DNA of 64,000 nt from Thunnus maccoyii. Its lineage: Eukaryota; Chordata; Actinopteri; Scombriformes; Scombridae. A program made the position numbers and the translations under genes. This document shows positions 25,126 through 36,588 of this stretch, piece by piece. The stretch is from positions 18,127,725 through 18,191,724 of the forward strand of contig NC_056553.1 of NCBI RefSeq assembly GCF_910596095.1, given 5' to 3'. The notes under the pieces were generated by a model that was not told where the DNA came from, did not search any database, and saw nothing but the letters and a program-made list of their open reading frames with translations. Every line of letters begins with the position of its first letter. Positions within the stretch are counted from its first letter, which is position 1.

Positions 25126-25380
25126 TAGTTTTACCAATGAGTACTAAACACAAATTACAGCTGAGGCTGATGGGATGGGTGAGTTCTGCAGGTATTTTGT
25201 TATAAACCAAAGTACAGGACGAAATGAAACTTTGGCCTGATGACGGCACTGGATGAAAAGTCAGTGGTTCACCAAAGTTATTATTACACTTCATCCTGAG
25301 AGGGGACATGAATGTCATTTACATCATCATTTGTGTTTGAGCACATACAGAAAGGTTATGATAGCTGTGTAGCTAACTGT
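25126..25380. repeat. Common teleost interspersed repeat, partial (copy before gene C)
   Basis: Nearly identical to 10640-10890 and in the same position relative to the promoter block. It was therefore copied along with the gene. Confidence 0.55.
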
Positions 25381-25762
25381 TAATTTAATGTGTCATCCAG
25401 CATAATGGTGGCTCTTTAACAATTATATTTTGAAACAACTCACAAACTAACTTGTGTCACTTATTCAATGATAACAATTAGAATAACACATATAAAAACA
25501 TGTGAAGTGAAAGAAGCATCTTCATCACTGAGGTTCTCTCATCAGTCCAGTAATGAAGAGCAGCAGCAGCAACACTGGAAACTAGAGTATATATGTAATA
25601 CATGAAGTCAATATTTCCATCTGTTCAAATACTCACAGGATGTGAGCAGTGAGGGTGAGAACTGTTTGTATTTGTCAGATATTCATATCACTCAGGTCAG
25701 CTGATCTTCAGCTTTACAATAAAACCAAATGGACTTGCTCTGTAAGTCTTAAATTAGAAGCT

Positions 25763-25878
25763 AAAAAGGGAAGTTGGTCTGTTTCATTACAGCTCTGCTT
25801 AATAAACTGTGAAGGATTTTCACTTGAAATCAGTCAAAGGATCTTACTGCTGCTCTGTTTTTGATGTGAGCTTTTTGG
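25763..25878 (+). promoter_or_regulatory. Upstream block of gene C: PU.1/Ets-like motif and conserved donor
   Basis: AAAAAGGGAAGTTG at 25763-25776 and the donor TTGG|GTAAGA at 25878/25879 keep the family arrangement. The coding leader exon follows about 370 bp further on. Confidence 0.45.
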
Positions 25879-26245
25879 GTAAGACCTTAACTTTTTAATC
25901 CAGAGTTATATTATTCTGTTACTCCTTGTGAACTGAAGTGGAAAATATTTTATATAACATCTTATTTGTTGAGCTTTAGTTTAGCAGAAATGGCACCTCA
26001 TAGATTAGAGGATATTGTAACATTTTACCATTAACAGATACCATAATCTCACTACCTTGGTATTATTTAGAATTTACATTAAATATCAGATTTCATAGTA
26101 AAGTTGTACAGATTTACATCCCTGGTTTGAATGTGTGAATTTGAGGATAATTTGCTTTAAAATAAATTGTATGGTTAATAAAAACGCCATAAAATGGTTA
26201 AAAGAACAAAATATTCCTGCATTGTTGTGTTTGTAAATCCAGGTG

Positions 26246-29200
26246 ATGAGATTCATGGCAGCCCTGTCTACAAAGATGTTGACAGACAACATGTTACTGA
26301 GTGTCTTCTTTCTTACAGGTGAGCTGTTTGTTCACTCAGTTTTATTTGGAGACATTAACTCAAATCATTTACACTCTGAAACAAAGCAGAAAGACCAGAA
26401 ACTTCTTACAACTGTTCACATCCTGACTGCAACGTCAAATTTTAAAACTGTTAACAGGACAAGAAAACATGCAACATACAGCTGCTGAACTGTATTTATT
26501 GCATCATGAACCATCTCATCATGGAGATTTTTCAACTTTATGTTAATCGTGACTCTGATCTCACAGGTGCTTTGGCTGCTTGTCCTGATTCAGGCCTCTT
26601 CATTACTGCACCGTTGAAGATGGAAGCACTGAGTGGATCTTGTTTGCAAATCCCGTGTAACTTTAGTGCTGGACCAGGAAAAACATTTGATGGCAGCAGA
26701 ACAACCTTTGGAGTGTGGATTAAAAATGACCACAGATTTAAAACCTATACAAGAAATGTGATTTTCAACAGTGGTCAGACAGTTAACACCTATCCAATGA
26801 AAATTACTGGAAACCTGAGTCAGAAAAACTGCACCACTCTGTTTTCCAGTCTAAACACAACATATACAGACAGATACTACTTCAGAATTGAGAACAGACC
26901 ATTCAGCGAAACAGCTTTTTGTGATCCTGTTCAAATAACAGTCAAAGGTAAGAGAGTTTTCTTTTTTTCAGTCCTATTGTTGTTTAAAATTTAAAAAAAG
27001 GAAATCAGTCATGTATCGAGTTATTTCCACTCCTCCATATTCATTGAGGGACAAAGTTTAAGTGAATTAGTCATAATTTGCTTAAATTGCTGATTCTGAC
27101 AGTAACTATCTCATTGAATGCTCACAATGCTCAATGTGGTTTTTACAAATGGGTAAAAATTGGAGGGAAACATTCAATTTAGTTTCAGTTTAGCTGTAAA
27201 ATAAATAACACTGACATTAACTGGTCCAAACTGTAATTTACAAGCAGTTGCAATACAATATTCTTAATGTTGGCCTTCAAAAACACCTTCTGACCTACAT
27301 CTGTAACATTTACTGTATTCTTTAATGTAAAGTCTGTGTTTGATTTAAACCACAGATTCTCCTCCGAGCCCCAAAATTGAAATCTCAGGTGAGCTGAAGG
27401 AGAAGGAGTCTGTCACTATAACCTGCTCAGCTTTCACTCCCTGTCCACACTCCCCTCCTAAACTCACCTGGAATCTCCAACAAGACGCTCACAACAAAAT
27501 AGAGGAAAACGCAGATCGAACCTTTACGACTAAAATCCAGACGACCATCACTCTGTCTGACAAGCACGACGGATACAACATCACCTGTTCTTCCAGCTAC
27601 TCTGTGAATGAAGGACAAAATGCTAAGTCAGCAGAGGAAAAAGTGACTCTCAGTGTTTCATGTAAGGCAACCAGAGTTTGTTATTGGATCCTGTCAAAAC
27701 ATGATGATTCATGGGATGTCAGCTGATTTTTAATGAATAAAAATAATCACATTTTCTTCAGATGCTCCCAAAGACACCTCAGCGAGGATCAGTCCACCAG
27801 GTTCGGTGTCACCAGGTAGCTGGGTGAACCTGACCTGCTCCAGCAGAGCCAAACCTGCTGCCAACTTCACCTGGTTCAACATCAGCAAAGATGGACCCAT
27901 GAAAGTATCTGAAGGAGACTTTTACAGCTTCAATGTGACAGATGGAGGAGTTTATCACTGTGTGGCCACAAATGATCTTGGTAATCAGACGTCAGAGATC
28001 CATCTGACTATTAAAGGTAAATGCAGGACTGTACTGAATCCACTCTAATGTGGGACTTCAGAAGTGGTTGCACCAGCTATGATATGTCCACATTCACCCT
28101 TTGTTTTTGTTTAGTCACTTATATTGCTTTTGTGTCTATGAGCAGGACCAGATTCTCATGGATCTTTTCAGCGGTGGGCGGTTCTTGGAGGAATCATTGG
28201 GATCATCGTACTCATCTGCCTGGTTGTCTGTGTGTGGTGAGTATCACACATTAAAGCAGCTAACATGATTCAGTTTCTGGCTGAAATTTCAGCTGCAGCC
28301 ACATTCAAGATGAAGGCGCAGATGTGTGATCTAGCAGATCTTAACCTGTTTATCTCTTGTGGCACTTTTGACTTCATTAAATTATATTATTTATTTATTA
28401 TATCATTAAAGTTTATTATTGAACTTCATCATATAATATGATACACTGACTCTCATTGTACAGACACCTGAAAGAAGAAGCTATGATACTGTGTAGACAT
28501 GTTCTCATTGCCCCTTAATAATAACAATCCTACCAAAAAGAGTTATTATAACTAAAGTTCAGGAACAAGACCATGACCCACTTTCTCACTTATTCAAACA
28601 CCTTTGCCTCACTAATCCAAATCACCTGTGCGCTCATATATAGGTGTGTCTAACCCTGGGTCACAGCGCTCCCTCTTCTGGACCCACTCCATTTCCTCCT
28701 ATTCCTATTGCTCCGCACATCTTTAATACCATGCCCATACCTGCTCTTTCTGTGGCAGCGCCCATGCCAAGTCCAGTTGTATAATAGGAAGTGAGATTCT
28801 GTCTCCACTTCTCTTGAGGTTGAAAATGTCAACACAACCTGCCTTCCCTGAGGAGCCTGTTCTGCCTGTAACAGCATGTTTCTATGGCCAGGCTTGTCCA
28901 CTCAGTCTGTACATTGTCAATATTTTCCTTTATCAGTCACAGTAGTCAGGTACTCTGCCACCATGTACTCTCTGTTTAGGGTCAAATAGAATTCTAATTT
29001 ACTTTGTGATTTGGTAGTTTCATTCCAATGATTGATATAGTTTTCTCTTGTTTTGAGATTATTTGGTTGGGCCAGATTATTTTTGGTCTTATTTTGGTGT
29101 GTGTGGGCAGTGCTTCAGCAGCAGCAAGCAGAGGGGACTCTGATCCATTTTCATCCACTATCCAAATGTACCCGAGTGATATAAACTTCTTCATCAAACT

Positions 29201-32047
29201 GCTTTCAGGAGCTCCAGCCCCTTCGATTTCTCACCCACACGTCATGTTAATCAAAGGCTTAAGAAAGACAGAACCTCTGCTCGCAACAAAACATCTACCC
29301 CTGATAGCAGACCTCCTCACCTGTTGTATCCAAACCCTCCGTGCAGGATACTCGTTCCCATCGATTGACTCAACACTTGAATCTATGTTCCTCCTAGCAT
29401 TCTCAGTTTATTTTACAATGCTCAGAATCCACCACCACCTCATCCACCTACAACCTACGACATCCTCAGATTTAACCTCAAATGAAGCAAAACCAACCAG
29501 CTCTGCATTTCTCACCCCATTTTCCTCTTCTGTTTAAACTCTTATGTGAGCCCTTTTGAACTCATTCATACTTACGTAAACCAGAGACTAGCCCACCATG
29601 CTTCTCCTCAAGACCCACTCTTAACCACCGAATCCAGCAGCGTAGCCACACACTTCTGGTTCCACCACCATCTCTGCTAAGTTCTGTCCAAGTCAGGAAT
29701 TTCATTATCCTCTGGTCACTCCTTCCGAGTAGGAGTCGCTTCAACCGCTTCCAGACAAGGAATCCTGGACCACACAATCAAAATTCTCGGCTGCCGGTCT
29801 TCCCAAGCCTACCATAGCTATATCCATAGCCACCTCAGCAACATCCAAAGAGTCCATTCTCACCTAGTCCTGTGAAGTTAACTTATATAATACATCATAT
29901 ATAATACCAGTGTACTCAGTTAGGAGCAGGTTTGGTTATTAGCAATAATTAATAGCTAATTAATAGTTATAAAATGATTATTAATTATTAAAAATCAATG
30001 AGAGAGGAAGGAGGAGGAACAAGATGGCGGACCTGAACCATGTGGTGTTATGTCATGTGAGATTTCTGGTCAAGATGGTGGGTGTGACCGCGAGATTTGA
30101 ACAGAGACAATGGTTTATGGCATCTGCCGGCTCAACAGGTGTCTCTAACAATGAGATAACTTGGGGACAGGGCTAAGCTCTGGTACAGAGTTATCTGCTC
30201 ACCACGTGTGTGTGCATGTAGGAGCGTGTATGTGTGTAGTTAGTAAGAGGGAAAGGAGGTGGAAGCACCAAAGAACAAAAGATTTCAGCAATTGTGAGGA
30301 GAAGTGGTATTTGCTTTTATTTACACAGAGACGTAGCATGAAAACATACTTATTTGATGGCCATGGTCTGATTTCAACAAATAAAATGCAACCCACAGTC
30401 TCACACATGATGGTGAGCTAACACAAAGCAGTCCAAGCAGTTAGATAGACACAAATCAGTTTAGTGTGGTTAACACAACCAGACAAGCAGCAAACAACAA
30501 CACTACTTCAGTATCATCAGCAGCAATAACGGGACTCAGTCCATTTAACTTCACAACAAACAACAGCAATAAAGCTGAAAATAACACACTTTATGCACCT
30601 ATCTTTCCCCAGACTTAAGCCTCTACTTTGCTTTAAGGAAGCAAGTAGGGTGTGTTTCAGTCTGTCTTTTGCAAGTTTCCAGAGTTTGAAAGGAAACACC
30701 TTGCACTCTTTATTTGGAAGATCTTAGCTCCAAACAGAAAAGATCTTTATATACAGTCTGAGGGTATAACATGTAACAAGGATCCTGCGGCCGGGAGTCA
30801 AACCACGGATGTTGTGATTGCGTGGTACGCACCTCAACCATTAGGCCATCTAGGGCCTCAGATTTTGTTTTTTATTTAGCACGTGTAAAAATGAAGAGAA
30901 AACTGACATTTATTTGTTGAATCTATGAATAGCTCGCCACACTATTGTTTTTACTTTGTAAAGTCTATAAAGTTTTTAATCTTCAAGTGGATTATGCTTT
31001 GGATCCCATCACAGCTCCCACTTTTTTATCATCACTTTAAAAAAAAACATAAACAACTATTTCATAGCTCATACACTATGTCAACAAAGTAATTACTCCA
31101 CATTTAAAACATATTTAAATAGATCATGATCATAAAATGATTGCAACATAAGCACTATTACTCCATTTTCCCCACTGTTCCTGTCTTGTTATCCAATAAT
31201 TATTTTGCTGTACTGAAAAAATTCTTACAGTTTAATTTGTCAAGTAAGTTTAAAACACAAATTTGTTTCCCCTTCATTATCTAACCTCTGGTCTTCTTCA
31301 CTTGTGTTTGTATTAAATTCATATACTGTTTACTAAACAATTGGTAAATATTGGCTGTAATTTCAAGTGTTACCAAAATGTTTCTACATTCTACATTATT
31401 ATATCTACATTATTTCCTTTATTTTACAGCATTCCTGTGTATTTGAAGTGGTACCGGTCGACAAATCCAACTCCACAACAAACTCAGGTGGGAAAATTCT
31501 GAACTTTGGAAACACAACAAATGTGACAAAACATCATGTTAGCATGTTAGAAGATTATGAATATTCACTCTCCAAGACTGAACAACACACAAAAGAATGG
31601 ACAATTGATCTTTTAGCTCTTTTATGACACAATATAAGATGTTTTGTTGCTGCATACAGTGACAGCAGATTGTTCTGATCTTATCTGCTTTATATAAGTG
31701 AGAGCCAAGTCAGAGGTTGAATTAATCATTTTCCAAATCTAGATGAACGTCCCCCTCCAACTCCTCATAATTTTTCCTGTTTGGTAAATTTTTTGCAGAG
31801 TCAAACAGTTGAAGAACCAGCCAGTAAAACAGAAGAAGAAAAAGTAGAGAGAGGCGGAGAAGACATCCATTATGGAGAGATTGACTTCTCCAGACTGGAA
31901 CCTGAACCGTCCTCTGACTCAGTGCAGGACAGCGGACAGCAGCAGGATACAGTGTATGCACAGGTCAATGTGTCCGAGCCATCAAACAGATTAACACAGA
32001 CTGCTGATGGCCCAAAGGACCTGTATGCTCAAGTGAAGAGAAACTGA
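26246..32047 (+). CDS. Siglec-like inhibitory receptor gene C (intact, three tyrosine motifs)
   Basis: Predicted inhibitory sialic-acid-binding receptor. Exons: leader 26246-26318, V-set 26567-26947, C2-set 27356-27661, C2-set 27762-28016, transmembrane 28146-28236, juxtamembrane 31430-31487, tail 31799-32047. They join in phase to 470 residues with no stops. Residues 1 to about 28 are a signal peptide. The V domain (about 29-151) has cysteines 30, 50, 55, 113 and 143 and the lectin Arg131 in YYFRIE. The C2 domains span about 152-253 and 254-338. The membrane segment AVLGGIIGIIVLICLVVCV has no charged residue. The tail holds the ITIM IHYGEI (Tyr413), TVYAQV (Tyr441, ITSM pattern) and DLYAQV (Tyr464). 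By family knowledge, phosphorylated ITIMs recruit SHP-1/SHP-2. The juxtamembrane exon is read in the phase giving LKWYRSTNP; other frames of that exon are spurious. The closest human layout is the CD33-related Siglecs. Confidence 0.9.
28570..29870 (+). mobile_element. DIRS/Ngaro-like remnant in an intron of gene C
   Basis: The left end (about 28500-28720) is collinear with the gene B insert, then diverges. The tyrosine-recombinase part at about 29236-29840 is almost identical to 15533-16115, including HSFRVGVASTA and the AYHSYIHS tyrosine region. One Arg of the GRR stretch is replaced (LGCRSS). Gag is mostly lost. The shared position and sequence show that it was inherited with the gene duplication and was not inserted twice. 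Confidence 0.6.
29999..30660. repeat. Unidentified repeat, copy of 16670-17340
   Basis: Almost identical to the block in gene B, but joined directly after AAAATCAATG. The CA/TG-rich and G-rich stretch found at 16200-16670 is missing here. No coding capacity is recognised. Confidence 0.4.
30763..30859 (-). mobile_element. tRNA-derived SINE head in an intron of gene C
   Basis: The minus strand gives A box TGGCCTAATGG and B box GGTTTGACTCC. It occupies the same intron position as the copies in genes A and D, about 570-670 bp before the juxtamembrane exon. Confidence 0.6.
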
Positions 32048-33047
32048 GAGTTGTTTTATTGTTAAAAGAAAGACATTTGAGAAGAATTTATATCAAATGT
32101 TTATTTATTTTTTATCTATACACAATGTTCTTTTTAGTCAGTTAATATAGAAAAAGACACTTGAGCCTGGACAGAAAAACATTATTGTCACTGTTTACTG
32201 ATCACAGACAGGAAGCTCAAAACTTTCACATCCTGCCGTTGCAACTGCAACAGCTGCTGTTGTCTTTGAGCGCTAAACACAAATTACAGCTGAGCTTGAT
32301 GGGATGGGTGAGTTCTGCAGGTATTTTGTTATAAACCAAAGTACAGGACGAAATGAAACTTTGGCCTGATGATGGCACTGAATGAAAAGTCAGTGGATCA
32401 CCAAAGTTATTATCACACTTCATCCTGAGAGGGGACATGAATGTCATTTACATCATCATTTGTGTTTGAGCACATACACAAAGGTTATGATAGCTGTGTA
32501 GCTAACTGCTGATTTAATGTGTCATCCAGCATAATGGTGGCTCTGTAACAATTATATTTTGAGAGAACTCACAAACTAACTTGTGTCACTTATTCAACGA
32601 TAAAAATTGTAATAACACAAATAAACACATGTGAAGTGAAAGAAGCATTTTTCAGCAATATTTTATTCTGGTCAAATGGGTTAAAATACTCACAGGATGT
32701 GAACTGTTTGTACTTGTAAAATATTATTTATTTCAAATTTGATGAGCAGATAAACCCATGAAATGCACCATCTCATTTTCAAAGGGGACTTCAGGCTCAA
32801 ACATGAACGTTAACAAACGTTTAAACAAAAAACAACAACAACAACAACAACAAAAACACATATACAAAAAAGGTTAAACAATTCAAGGACACAAAACATT
32901 CAATATGGTTACATCAACAAAGACATTTACACACACATATTTACATCACTCAGGTCAGCTGATCTTCAGCTTTACAACAAACCAAATGGACTTGCTCTGT
33001 AGGTCTTAAAACACGGGAAGTCAACTCACTTTAAAATTGCAAAAGCT
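32048..33047. other. Intergenic region C-D
   Basis: The 3' flank homologous to the other genes runs to about 32,230. A partial common teleost repeat follows at about 32275-32520. At 32825-32850 there is a CAA-rich run. The rest is the shared upstream region of the cluster. No gene is seen. Confidence 0.55.
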
Positions 33048-33164
33048 AAAAAGGGAAGTTGATGTGTTACACAACAGTTCAGCTTAATAAATTGAACAAT
33101 TTTCACTTGAAATCACCAGTCAAAGGATCTTACTGCTGCTCTGTTTTTGATGTGAGCTTGATGG
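33048..33164 (+). promoter_or_regulatory. Upstream block of gene D: PU.1/Ets-like motif and conserved donor
   Basis: AAAAAGGGAAGTTG at 33048-33061, with the donor ATGG|GTAAGA at 33164/33165 (T changed to A at position -4 of the donor). The spacing is as in the other genes. Confidence 0.45.
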
Positions 33165-33530
33165 GTAAGACCTTCTTAACTTTTTAACCCAGAGAATTAT
33201 ATTATTCTGTTACTCCTCGTGAAACTGAAGTGGAAAATAGTTTTTCCATATATATTCCATAATTTTTTTATTTAGCAGAAATGGCACCTAAGAAATGGTA
33301 TTTCACTGCAACATTTTACCATTAACAGATACCATAATCTCACCAGTTTTGTATTATGTAGAATTTACATTAAATATAAGATTTCATGTTGTAGTTGTAC
33401 AGATTTACATCCCTGGTTTGAATGTGTGAATTTTAAGAGACGAATTGGTTTTAATATAATGAATAAAAACTCCATAAAATGGTTAAAAGAAGAAAATATT
33501 CCTGCATTTTTATGTTTGTAAATCCAGGTG

Positions 33531-36500
33531 ATGAGATTCATGGCAGCCCTGTCTACAAAGATGTTGACAGACAACATGTTACTGAGTGTCTTCTTTCTTA
33601 CAGGTGAGCTGTTTGTTCACTCAGTTTTATTTTGAGACATTAACTCAAATCATTTACACTCTGAAACAAAGCAGAAAGACCAGAAACTTCTCACAACTGT
33701 TCACATCCTGACTGCAACGTCAAGTTTTAAAACTGTTAACAGGACAAGAAAACATGCAACATACAGCTGCTGAACTGTATTTATTGCATCATGAACCATC
33801 TCATCATGGAGATTTTTCTACTTTATGTTAATCGTGACTCTGATCTTACAGGTGCTTTGGCTGTTTGTCCTGATTCAGACCTCTTCATTACTGCACCGCT
33901 GGAGATGGAAGCACTGAGTGGATCTTGTTTGCAAATCCCGTGTAACTTTGGTGCTGCACCGGGACAAACATTTGATGGCAGCAGAACAACCTTTGGAGTG
34001 TGGATTAAAAATGACCACAGATTTAAAAGCTATCCAAGAAATGTGATTTTCAACAGTAGTCAGACAGTTAACACCTATCCAATGAACATTACTGGAAACC
34101 TGAGTCAGAAAAACTGCACCACTCTGTTTTCCAGTTTAATCACAACATATACAGACAAATACTACTTCAGAATTGAGAACGGACCATTCAGCGAAACAGC
34201 TTCTTGTAGTCCTGTTCAAATAACAGTCAAAGGTAAGAGAGTTTTCTTTTTTTCAGTCATATTGTTGTTTAAAATTTAAAAAAAGGAAATCAGTCATGTA
34301 TCGAGTTATTTCCACTCCTCCATATTCATTGAGGGACAAAGTTTAAGTGAATTAGTCATAATTTGCTTAAATTGCTGATTCTGACAGTAACTATCTCATT
34401 GAATGCTCACAATGCTCAATGTGGTTTTTACAAATGGGTAAAAATTGGAGGGAAACATTCAATTTAGTTTCAGTTTAGCTGTAAAATAAATAACACTGAC
34501 ATTAACTGGTCCAAACTGTAATTTACAAGCAGTTGCAATACAATATTCTTAATGTTGGCCTTCAAAAACACCTTCTGACCTACATCTGTAACATTTACTG
34601 TATTCTTTAATGTAAAGTCTGTGTTTGATTTAAACCACAGATTCTCCCCCGAGCCCCAGAATTAAAATCTCAGGTGAGCTGAAGGAGAAGGAGTCTGTCA
34701 CTATAACCTGCTCAGCTTTCACTCCCTGTCCACACTCCCCTCCTAAACTCACCTGGAATCTCCAACAAGACGCTCACAACAAAATAGAGGAAAACGCAGA
34801 TCGAACCTTTACGACTAAAATCCAGACGACCATCACTCTGTCTGACAAGCACGATGGATACAACATCACCTGTTCTTCCAGCTACTCTGTGAATGAAGGA
34901 CAAAATGCTAAGTCAGCAGAGGGAAAAGTGACTCTCAGTGTTTCATGTAAGGCAACCAGAGTTAATTATTGGATCCTGTCAAAACATGATGATTTATGGG
35001 ATGTCAGCTGATTTTTAATGAATAAAAATAATCACATTTTCTTCAGATGCTCCCAAAGACACCTCAGCGAGGATCAGTCCACCAGGTTCAGTGTCACCAG
35101 GTAGCTGGGTGAACCTGACCTGCTCCAGCAGAGCCAAACCTGCTGCCAACTTCACCTGGTTCAACATCAGCAAAGATGGACCCATGAAAGTATCTGAAGG
35201 AGACTTTTACAGCTTCAATGTGACAGATGGAGGAGTTTATCACTGTGTGGCCACAAATGATCTTGGTAATCAGACGTCAGAGATCCATCTGACTATTAAA
35301 GGTAAATGCAGGACTGTACTGAATCCACTCTAATGTGGGACTTCAGAAGTGGTTGCACCAGCTATGATATGTCCACATTCACCCTTTGTTTTTGTTTAGT
35401 CACTCATATTGCTTTTGTGTCTATGAGCAGGACCAGATTCTCATGGATCTTTTCAGCGGTGGGCGGTTCTTGGAGGAATCATAGGGATCATCGTACTCAT
35501 CTGCCTGGTTGTCTGTGTGTGGTGAGTATCACAAATTAAAGCAGCTAACATGATTCAGTTTCTGGCTGAAATTTCAGCTGCAGCCACATTCAAAATGAAG
35601 ATTTTGTGATCTGTCAGGTCTTAACCTGTTTATCTCTTGTGGCACCTTTGATTTAGTAAAAAAAAAAACTTAAAACTTATTATAAACTTCACCATACAAT
35701 ATGATACAATGACTCTCATTGTACAGGCAACCAAAAGAGGAAGGTATGAAACTGTAGATACAGAAAGTGAAAAGTGGAAAGAAAAAAGTGGAAAGAGTTC
35801 TCATTGCCCCTTAATAATAACAATCCTACCAAACACAAAAATCACATCACTTAAAGTCTTCCTCTCCTCAAAAATGTGTTTCTCTTCTTGTTACTTCAGT
35901 TGCTTACAGCTTCACTGTGCAGAATGAACCAGTTAAAAGTTTGGACACACATTTCCCTTCACTTGAATGACTGGTGCTGTATGTACAGAGTTTGACACTT
36001 TCAACTCCTCAAGTTTCTCTGTGCTATCCTTAAAGTGTGTATCTACGAGCATGAATGGTGACATCACAACTAGATCGGAGCCAATCATGGTCCAGTAAAC
36101 AACTTACACAAGTGTGATCAGGAGACTTGAAGCCTCCAGTGCTGAGAATGAACTTTACAGTGAAGCAGGAAACATCATGTGTTCAGCAGTTAAACTTCTG
36201 AAATGAAAAATATATATTTGCATATTCATAGAATCTGATTTAATGAAGAATAAGGAGTATATGTCATTTTAAGGATCTTAATGAGGTAATTGAACTTTTG
36301 GATTTGGAAAATCATATTAGACATATTAGACAAAGAAGAAGTTGTGTATTCAGTTACTATTTACTCAATAGAGGTCACTGTAGACCACAGGATGTTGTGC
36401 TGCATGTTTGGAAAGAAACTGAGAAAAGAGGAAGTAGTAAAGTACCAGAGTTAAGTGTCTCACTCTCTTTCCTTGATGTTTAGATTACTTGGGCCTATAA

Positions 36501-36543
36501 CAGAAGAGTATTATTATATATCTTAAAACACATCTGGCGGGGT

Positions 36544-36588
<45 letters not shown>

